Positions 1 through 4,842 of a DNA stretch of 11,288 nucleotides are shown here, one piece after another. The position numbers and the translations under genes were made by a program. This stretch comes from an uncultured Selenomonadales bacterium. Lineage in GTDB: Bacteria; Bacillota; Negativicutes; Selenomonadales; Selenomonadaceae. How positions within the stretch are numbered: the stretch's first letter is position 1; each line of letters opens with the position of its first letter. Location of the stretch: contig CALEPR010000142.1 in assembly GCA_937910665.1 (NCBI GenBank), positions 1 to 11,288 on the forward strand, in the 5' to 3' direction. The notes beneath the pieces were generated by a model. That model had not been told where the DNA came from and ran no database searches. It saw only the letters and a program-made list of their open reading frames with translations.

Positions 1-2
1 CA

Positions 3-89
3 AAAATTATTGCAAGGCATCATTCGCCGCCGAAAAAAAATGATCCGAAAGAATTAAAACTTTTGCGCCTTGCTGATGAAGAAAACTAA
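3..89 (+). CDS. C-terminal fragment of an unidentified protein
   Basis: An open frame enters from the left edge and ends at TAA 87-89. It gives 28 residues ending in LLRLADEEN. The other two frames stop earlier, at 55-57 and 41-43, and this frame has the acidic, leucine-rich look of a real C-terminus. It contains an adjacent His-His pair and, some 17 residues on, an Ala-Asp pair, a spacing that recalls the tail of HD-type phosphohydrolases. That is only a resemblance. HisZ would be the expected neighbour of a short HisG, but I do not recognise HisZ here. The stop is 41 bases before hisG on the same strand, so shared transcription is likely. Confidence 0.4.
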   Translation, partial: KIIARHHSPPKKNDPKELKLLRLADEEN

Positions 90-141
90 TTCAATTAGGA
101 ACGAGTTCAATTAGGAATGAGGAGTTAGGAATGAGGAATGA
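90..141 (+). repeat. Degenerate direct repeat (TTCAATTAGGAAYGAG) running into the hisG start
   Basis: Two 16-base units that differ by one base lie head to tail at 90-105 and 106-121. A shortened unit, GAGTTAGGAATGAG, occupies 122-135, and a partial GAATGA follows. The third unit supplies the ATG of hisG at 131, and the repeat purines (GAGGAG, 119-124) act as its ribosome binding site. The array fills nearly all of the 41-base gap between the upstream gene and hisG. Slipped-strand duplication is a simple explanation, and similar TTAGGAATGAGG-type runs are found as dispersed filler repeats in some bacterial genomes. Confidence 0.6.
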
Positions 142-790
142 TTACATAACAGTTGCTTTGCCGAAAGGAAAACTTTTCAGCCTGTCGAGTGAACTTTTTA
201 AAAAAGTTGGTTTCACGGCTGAAGGTTTGACAGAAAAATCCAGGAAACTTGTCATCACGAACGAAGATTTAAAATTAAAATTTATTATTACAAAAACTGC
301 CGACGTTCCAACTTTTGTGGAATATGGAGCGGCTGACATTGGAATTATCGGCAAGGATGTTATCGAGGAGTCCGGCAAAGATATTTATGAACTTTTGGAC
401 TTGGGCTTTGGCAAATGTCACTTGATGATGGCTGTTCCGAAAGACAAAAAGCGCGACAAACTTGAAGATTATTCGCACACCAGAGTTGCAACAAAATTTC
501 CGCGCACTGCTGAAAAATTTTTCACTTCGCGCGGTATGCAAATGGAATATATCAAACTCAACGGCTCAATCGAGCTGGGGCCAATTATCGGACTGTCTGA
601 AAGTATTGTTGACATTGTGGAGACAGGGACGACGCTGCGCGAAAATAATCTTGAAGAAATTGTTTCGATTATGGACGCGACGGCAAGACTTATTGCAAAC
701 CGCGTCAGTTACAAATTGAAGTTCAACAGAATAAATAAATTAGTCACGGACTTGAAAAAAATTTTAGATGAAGAGGAAAAAAATGATTGA
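131..790 (+). CDS. hisG: ATP phosphoribosyltransferase catalytic subunit, short form (HisG)
   Basis: Catalyses the first step of histidine synthesis, joining ATP and PRPP to give phosphoribosyl-ATP in the cytoplasm. Visible hallmarks are the N-terminal VALPKGKL (residues 8-15), ADIGIIGKD (68-76), RVATKFPRTAEKFF (118-131) and the phosphate-binding signature DIVETGTTLREN (161-172). At 219 residues it lacks the roughly 80-residue C-terminal regulatory domain of long HisG. From family knowledge, the short form works in a complex with HisZ, which must be encoded elsewhere, since nothing recognisable as HisZ is in the window. The ATG at 131 is preceded by GAGGAG with 6-bp spacing. The 3' end overlaps folE2 by 8 bases. 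Identification is secure. Confidence 0.95.
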   Translation: MRNDYITVALPKGKLFSLSSELFKKVGFTAEGLTEKSRKLVITNEDLKLKFIITKTADVPTFVEYGAADIGIIGKDVIEESGKDIYELLDLGFGKCHLMMAVPKDKKRDKLEDYSHTRVATKFPRTAEKFFTSRGMQMEYIKLNGSIELGPIIGLSESIVDIVETGTTLRENNLEEIVSIMDATARLIANRVSYKLKFNRINKLVTDLKKILDEEEKND

Positions 791-1571
791 CGTTCAGAAC
801 CAAGAAGACAAACGCAAAATAAAAATCCAGCAAACAGGAGTGACAGGAGTTTACCTGCCGCTTTTTATTTCAGACGCTGGAAAAGTTCAACAAGTCTTGG
901 CAAAAATAAGATTTACAGTTTCGCTGTCCGACAAAATTCGCGGCACGCACATGAGCAGGTTAATGGAAATTTTGCAGGAAAATATTTCTGCGCCGCTGTC
1001 GATCTCGGAATTGAAAAAAAATTTACTTCAGGCGATTGAAAAACTTGAAACAGATTTTTCGGCGATTAAGTTGGAATTTAAATTTTTTGTCAAAAAATTT
1101 TCACCTGTCAGCAAAAAAGAATCTCTCTTGGACATTGACGCTAAAATTTGCGGAGAGCTTTTTAAAAATTCCAAGCTGAATTTAAAATTAAATTTGTCCG
1201 TTCCATTCACTTCGCTGTGTCCATGCAGTAAAGAAATTTCAGACTTCGGCGCACATAATCAGCGTTCAGTTTGCCGCGTGAAATTAAATTTTGCCGACGC
1301 TGAAAAACTTTCAGACTTCGGAATTGAAAAAATTGTTCGGCTTATCGAGTCGCAGGGGTCGAGCGAAATTTATCCTCTCCTCAAGCGCGAGGATGAAAAA
1401 TTTGTAACTGAGGCGGCTTATAAAAATCCAAAATTTGTTGAAGATATTCTGCGCGACGTTGTAATTGTTTTGCGCGGCGTAGAAAATCTTTCTGCTTTTG
1501 AAGTCGAATGTGAAAATTTTGAATCTATTCACAGCCACAACGCTTTTGCAAGTCACAAAGAAAAATTTTAA
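783..1571 (+). CDS. folE2: GTP cyclohydrolase FolE2 (type IB)
   Basis: Converts GTP to 7,8-dihydroneopterin triphosphate, the entry point to tetrahydrofolate and, in many bacteria, queuosine. The 262-residue product shows the FolE2 signatures: DVQ near the N-terminus, GVTGVYLP (19-26), RGTHMSRL (53-60), the PCSKEIS motif with the conserved catalytic-site Cys at 146 or 148, GAHNQRS (156-162), and the C-terminal ESIHSHNA (247-254) with metal-site histidines. This family is unrelated in sequence to FolE and tolerates metals other than zinc. An upstream in-frame ATG exists at 768, but the ATG at 783 is preferred because AGAGG lies 6 bases before it and the protein then begins MIDVQ, as usual for the family. 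It overlaps the end of hisG (ATGATTGA), which points to translational coupling. Confidence 0.95.
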   Translation: MIDVQNQEDKRKIKIQQTGVTGVYLPLFISDAGKVQQVLAKIRFTVSLSDKIRGTHMSRLMEILQENISAPLSISELKKNLLQAIEKLETDFSAIKLEFKFFVKKFSPVSKKESLLDIDAKICGELFKNSKLNLKLNLSVPFTSLCPCSKEISDFGAHNQRSVCRVKLNFADAEKLSDFGIEKIVRLIESQGSSEIYPLLKREDEKFVTEAAYKNPKFVEDILRDVVIVLRGVENLSAFEVECENFESIHSHNAFASHKEKF

Positions 1572-1602
1572 CCTCAAAAATTTTTTCTAAAACTTTTTCA
1601 AC

Positions 1603-1648
1603 AAAAAAATTCCGACAGAGAAATTTTTGCCGGAGAAATTTTTTTTTT
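1603..1648. terminator. Possible bidirectional terminator between folE2 and the convergent operon
   Basis: An A-rich arm with CCG at its end (1603-1614) can pair with CGG plus a T-run (1631-1648), with a three-base bulge and a loop of 16 bases. The arm ends in T-runs on both strands, as expected between convergent genes that end at 1571 (+) and 1659 (-). The GC core is only three pairs, so strength is doubtful. Confidence 0.4.
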
Positions 1649-1658
1649 GCAACAAGAT

Positions 1659-2585
1659 TTATTTTCTATCTGCAATCATATCTTCAACCAATTCAGCTTT
1701 CAAAACTTTTTTCGGAATTTCCAATCTTTTCGCGGCTTCCTGATTCAAAAAAGTTGTGAAGGCTTTTGTTTCGCTGAAGTAAGCGACTGTTTCCAAAATA
1801 TTTTGTTCAGCCTCGCTCCAATTTTGAGAATCGTCACTCAACGCCGCCTGCGCGATTTGCTGAACAAGACCGGAAAGATTTAAAGTCAGTGCGATTGTAT
1901 TCCAATTTTGTTTGTTGACCGACCAAGTATACCAAATTTCTGAATTTCTAAAACCGTTTTCTAAATATTTTGTCAAACTTTCGTGAAAAATTTTGTCGTC
2001 GGCGGTTCCGTTGTCAGCGGGATTTTTTTCAGACTCGGCTTGCATCTCATCAGCAATTTTTTTTCCGTCGAGTTTGACCAACATTGTGCGCTCGGTTTCT
2101 GTTTCGCGAAGGAGGGCTACTTCCTTAATTTCAGAAATAAATTTTTCAATTTCTTCGGAGTTTGGGGTGGCGATAATGTCAGTAGCAACCGCCGCCAAAC
2201 TCGGCGACTGAAATTTTTTCCACTTGCCGTCAAAAGAAAAATAAATTTGCATATCCTTCGCAGCTTGAGTCAGATAGAAAGGAATTTTCAATTCCGAGAA
2301 ATTTCCGCTGTCATTATTAAGAACCCAAATATTAAAATCTCCTGTGGCTTTAAAATTTTCTCCGTCCCTCTGTCCGATAAAATCCAATTCGCTCTGCATC
2401 GTCGGCACAACAAAAAAAACATCTTCATGAACAACTCTGTTCGAGTCGGAAGATTTTATCATCGCCTCGCGAAAGGCTTCCATCGCGTCAGGATTTTCAG
2501 CCGCAGAAACTGAATTTATTCCAAGCGCACAAATTAAAAATGCGCCGCAAAAAAATTTCCCGACTTGATTAAAAAATTTTTTCAT
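1659..2585 (-). CDS. Exported protein of unknown function, 308 aa
   Basis: I do not recognise a family with confidence. The N-terminus is a clear Sec signal peptide: basic MKKFFNQVGKFF, a hydrophobic core, then SVSA with probable cleavage after residue 28. No lipobox cysteine is in place. The mature part carries segments such as FKATGDFNIWVLNNDSG, YFSFDGKWKKF and an ENGFRNSEIWYTWSVNK region, with alternating polar and hydrophobic stretches typical of beta-rich periplasmic or surface proteins. The pattern loosely recalls LolA/LppX-like or DUF6612-type folds, which is inference only. The ATG at 2585 has GGAG about 11 bases upstream, a rather long spacing. It is last in a three-gene minus-strand run, 30 bases after the preceding gene. 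Confidence 0.8.
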   Translation of the reverse strand: MKKFFNQVGKFFCGAFLICALGINSVSAAENPDAMEAFREAMIKSSDSNRVVHEDVFFVVPTMQSELDFIGQRDGENFKATGDFNIWVLNNDSGNFSELKIPFYLTQAAKDMQIYFSFDGKWKKFQSPSLAAVATDIIATPNSEEIEKFISEIKEVALLRETETERTMLVKLDGKKIADEMQAESEKNPADNGTADDKIFHESLTKYLENGFRNSEIWYTWSVNKQNWNTIALTLNLSGLVQQIAQAALSDDSQNWSEAEQNILETVAYFSETKAFTTFLNQEAAKRLEIPKKVLKAELVEDMIADRK

Positions 2586-2615
2586 AAAGTTTCACGCTCC
2601 AAAAATTTCTAAAAA

Positions 2616-3212
2616 TTATTTTTTAATTTTCTTCCAAAAGTCATAGAAAAAAGAACTGCACATACGCCCGAACATTCCAAGTTGAGCTTTCGGATCTTCG
2701 CGATTGCGATCGTCCTCGCGACCAAAAACCATTTTTCCTGTTTTCGCATCGTAAACTTCAAAATTCACAACTAAATCCGAAGTGTCCACTCTGCGCGGAG
2801 GATAGGTGACGGGAACAGTTATGTAATATTTTTCTTCATATTTGTTGCCGTCACGATCTCTTTTCGTTCGGTACATTGTTTTCTGTTCCCAAACTGTGTG
2901 TTCGGGAATTATGTAGTAGTCGTCCTTCCATTTTTTTATTTTGCACTCGATATATAAATCTCCTTCGCCTTCGGTCAAAATTTCGCATTTCAATTTTTTT
3001 GCGCCGTCGAGATAACTGCTCAACATTTTTTGTTTCTGAATCTCGCCTAAATTTTTCAATCCTGCCTCGTCGCTGATGTCTCGCAAAACAATTTTTTTTA
3101 CAGACCTGAAGTCAAAAGAATTGTCTGCCCAATCTGTTTTTTCTGCAAAAACATTTTGCGAAACAAAAAAGAAGCAAAAGAGAAAAACCGCTCCAAAAAT
3201 TTTTCTCAACAA
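2616..3212 (-). CDS. Exported protein of unknown function, DUF4136-like, TTG start
   Basis: Codes for 198 residues with a Sec signal peptide (MLRKIFGAVFLFCFFF... cleaved near VFA, residue 23). The mature start, WADNSFDFRSVKKIVLRDI, resembles the strand pattern at the start of DUF4136-type envelope proteins. Later come ECKIKKWKDDYYIIPEH and VNFEVYDAKTGKMVFGREDDRNR, the latter typical of proteins that compare a component with its assembled state. The family call is tentative. The start codon is TTG at 3212, fixed by a perfect GAGGAGG (3220-3226) seven bases upstream. No in-frame ATG fits. It lies 33 bases after the gene ending at 3246 and 30 bases before the one starting at 2585, so the three are probably co-transcribed. 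Confidence 0.75.
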   Translation of the reverse strand: MLRKIFGAVFLFCFFFVSQNVFAEKTDWADNSFDFRSVKKIVLRDISDEAGLKNLGEIQKQKMLSSYLDGAKKLKCEILTEGEGDLYIECKIKKWKDDYYIIPEHTVWEQKTMYRTKRDRDGNKYEEKYYITVPVTYPPRRVDTSDLVVNFEVYDAKTGKMVFGREDDRNREDPKAQLGMFGRMCSSFFYDFWKKIKK

Positions 3213-3245
3213 AAAAATTCCTCCTCAAAAAAATTTTAAAATTAC

Positions 3246-4421
3246 TCACGGCAAATCCGGCAAATCTTTTGTAATTGCCGAATTATGAACAATTTCTTCA
3301 ATGCGCTGATCAAGAGCCAATTCCTGTTTATGCAAACTTTCAGCCGTGAAAAAAGCCGCCTGATCATCCTCAATCAAACCGCGAGAATAATTTTGCCAAG
3401 CCTGAATTGTAATATTTGTGGACTCACGTCTCAAATTTGCCAAGTAACTCGCGCCCTGCGGCACATAAATTCCATCAAGTTCCGCCTGTCGATATTGCAA
3501 CATCGGAATGATTGTTTGAGCGATATAATCTGCGACCTGTGCGCGTTGGTTGCTGTTCATAATTCCGTCTGAAGTTCGTTGCAGAGAAATAAATTGACTT
3601 TGCTCCGCTTGAAAAGTTTCATTGTATCTTGAAATAATTTCTGCCGTGCTGTCGATGTATTCGGCAACATCTCGGCGCAAAGTCGGAGCGGTTGAATCGA
3701 GATATTCTTTGTAATTTTCCACTCTGATAACTTTCCAATCGCTGTCACCCAAACTGAAACTCAATCCCGGAAATTTAAAATTCAATCCAAAAAGTTCAAA
3801 ATTTTTCCGGGCGACGTGCCAACTTGCGCTACCGAAATTTTGCAAAGTGACTTTCAGCGTAAAAGGCGTTTGTGAATAATCTTCAACAACTTTAACATCA
3901 GCCGTCGCAGTTTCGCCGAGATTCTCAACATTTTCCACGCCGACTATCGTCGTGTGTCGAATCAAACTTCTTTCCAAAAACAAATCGAAATCAATTCCAA
4001 GTTGTCGACCTTTCAACATTTCTTCCGGCAAAATCCACTTGCCCGTGTCCAGTCGAGCGTTAATAACTTTTATTGCGCCGGCGCACATTTGCGAGCGAAT
4101 TAAAACATAAAAATTTTCAAACAAGGTTCTGTCATGCGCCGAAAGTTGAGTATCATATTTAAACATATCAACAGTTAAATCGTCGTAAGCCTTCGCGGTT
4201 ATCGCGCCTAAATCCAATCGACTTTTGAAATTTTCAGCGTCGCTGTTTTGCAATTCTTCCAATGCGGTCGTCATGGCATAGAGCGGAGTTTTTGTGTAAC
4301 TGGTGAAATACCAAACAAAAAAACTCAAACCAATCACAATTAAAAAAGCAAGGACAGAGCGTTCGATCTTCCTCCGTCTTCGCCGCGCCGCCAGTCGTCT
4401 TCTCCATGTATAATCGTCCAT
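3246..4421 (-). CDS. Single-pass membrane protein of unknown function (391 aa, DUF2939-like N-terminal region)
   Basis: The N-terminus is strongly basic (RRRLAARRRRRK, residues 7-18), then comes one transmembrane segment (about 22-41) and a large domain that the charge pattern places outside the membrane. Residues 44-80 (TPLYAMTTALEELQNSDAENFKSRLDLGAI) resemble DUF2939-type repeats, in which a protein body follows a membrane anchor and a counted 'A..D...f...vD' helix pair. The remainder is mixed, with a helical C-terminal part rich in Gln and Glu (about 255-391). No catalytic motif is evident. The ATG at 4421 has GAGG six bases upstream, and a promoter lies at 4454-4482. It is first in a probable operon with the two exported-protein genes downstream, so an envelope role is inferred. 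Confidence 0.8.
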   Translation of the reverse strand: MDDYTWRRRLAARRRRRKIERSVLAFLIVIGLSFFVWYFTSYTKTPLYAMTTALEELQNSDAENFKSRLDLGAITAKAYDDLTVDMFKYDTQLSAHDRTLFENFYVLIRSQMCAGAIKVINARLDTGKWILPEEMLKGRQLGIDFDLFLERSLIRHTTIVGVENVENLGETATADVKVVEDYSQTPFTLKVTLQNFGSASWHVARKNFELFGLNFKFPGLSFSLGDSDWKVIRVENYKEYLDSTAPTLRRDVAEYIDSTAEIISRYNETFQAEQSQFISLQRTSDGIMNSNQRAQVADYIAQTIIPMLQYRQAELDGIYVPQGASYLANLRRESTNITIQAWQNYSRGLIEDDQAAFFTAESLHKQELALDQRIEEIVHNSAITKDLPDLP

Positions 4422-4453
4422 TGAAAACCTCGATTCAAAAAAATATTCGGCTG

Positions 4454-4482
4454 ATTATAACTTATAAATCTGAAACTAAAAA
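4454..4482 (-). promoter_or_regulatory. Promoter for the 4421-1659 operon
   Basis: On the minus strand a perfect TATAAT (4454-4459) lies 17 bases from TTTTTA (4477-4482), a weak -35. Transcription would begin near 4447, giving a leader of about 26 bases before the ATG at 4421. Confidence 0.5.
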
Positions 4483-4491
4483 GAAAAATTT

Positions 4492-4519
4492 TTGCAAAAT
4501 AAAAATGCTGTGCTATAAT
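4492..4519 (+). promoter_or_regulatory. Extended -10 promoter for the small hydrophobic peptide gene
   Basis: TTGCAA (4492-4497), a 16-base spacer, then TATAAT (4514-4519) preceded by TGC, an extended -10 element. The start would fall near 4526, giving a 64-base leader. The -10 is flanked by the inverted repeat ATGCTG (4505-4510) and CAGCAT (4523-4528), a possible operator. Confidence 0.7.
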
Positions 4520-4589
4520 TGCCAGCATAGTGCCAAAGCTGAAAGGCGGGGCGGTTAAATTCTAAGCCTCCAAAAATGAGGTGACGCTT

Positions 4590-4670
4590 ATGAGTATCGC
4601 GAAGTTCATCATCACCGTAATTGTGGTGACAACAATCGTGCTCATGGTAAGCACAAAAGTAGCCGCCTAA
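4590..4670 (+). CDS. Small hydrophobic peptide (26 aa), candidate type I toxin
   Basis: The peptide MSIAKFIITVIVVTTIVLMV then STKVAA is one hydrophobic helix of about 17 residues with a basic residue near each end, a typical single-pass membrane peptide. GAGGTGA (4578-4584) is a very good SD with five-base spacing to the ATG. The promoter at 4492-4519, the terminator at 4755-4780 and the opposing promoter at 4809-4837 make it a self-contained transcription unit that fills an otherwise empty gap. The layout (short membrane peptide, structured mRNA, convergent antisense RNA) matches type I toxin-antitoxin loci such as txpA/RatA or the Fst and putative holin-like toxin groups. I do not recognise the sequence as a named family. 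An alternative is a small regulatory membrane peptide with no toxicity. Confidence 0.6.
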   Translation: MSIAKFIITVIVVTTIVLMVSTKVAA

Positions 4671-4689
4671 GCATAAAACTTAGCGGCTA
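4660..4689 (+). other. Stem-loop across the stop codon of the small peptide gene
   Basis: TAGCCGCCTAAG (4660-4671) pairs with CTTAGCGGCTA (4679-4689): 11 base pairs with one bulged C and a seven-base loop. The TAA stop (4668-4670) sits inside the left arm. On the minus strand the hairpin is followed by CTTTTG, so it could be a weak terminator for the antisense RNA. On the plus strand a run of eight or more T starts five bases after the right arm. Confidence 0.65.
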
Positions 4690-4726
4690 ATCACGTTTTT
4701 TTTCTGTTCATTAACTCAAAAATACA

Positions 4727-4745
4727 TGAGAGGCTGACCGTCTCA
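4727..4745 (+). other. Hairpin with CTGA tetraloop in the peptide mRNA 3' region
   Basis: TGAGAGG (4727-4733) and CC plus TCTCA (4738-4745) pair through seven bases with one bulged G and a CTGA tetraloop. It is the middle of three successive stem-loops between the peptide stop and the terminator. Confidence 0.55.
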
Positions 4746-4754
4746 CTGGCACGA

Positions 4755-4780
4755 AGTCCGACTGGCAATCGGACTTTTTT
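4755..4780 (+). terminator. Intrinsic terminator of the small peptide transcript
   Basis: AGTCCGA (4755-4761) and TCGGACT (4769-4775) form a perfect seven-pair stem with loop CTGGCAA, followed by a T-run to 4780. On the other strand the stem lacks a useful T-run, so it acts on the plus strand only. Confidence 0.85.
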
Positions 4781-4808
4781 ATTGCCGTGACTTTCAACTT
4801 CCACGCAA

Positions 4809-4837
4809 ATTATACTTGTCAGAAAAATTTTTTGCAA
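4809..4837 (-). promoter_or_regulatory. Minus-strand promoter facing the peptide gene
   Basis: TTGCAA (4832-4837), a 17-base spacer and a perfect TATAAT (4809-4814) on the minus strand. It sits directly downstream of the histidine kinase stop (4843) and points into the 3' end of the peptide transcript, so its most natural product is an antisense RNA. Confidence 0.6.
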
Positions 4838-4842
4838 GGAAT

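Larger units (their letters stand above)
4660..4802 (-). ncRNA. Predicted antisense RNA to the peptide mRNA (candidate antitoxin)
   Basis: A minus-strand promoter (4809-4837) would start an RNA near 4802 that runs leftward through the complement of the terminator and 3' region and into the stop codon, about 140 nt of complementarity. The only plausible stop is the hairpin at 4660-4689, which is followed by four T residues. The 3' boundary is therefore uncertain and transcription could continue further. No coding frame of note lies in this stretch on the minus strand. An alternative reading is a second, long-leader promoter for the operon beginning at 4421. Confidence 0.4.

Noticed and set aside
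1983..2513. A 176-codon plus-strand frame opposite the 308-residue exported protein gene
   Set aside because: It has no SD, is full of Phe, Arg and Ser as expected from reading these AT-rich codons backwards, and the minus-strand gene has a signal peptide and a proper operon position.
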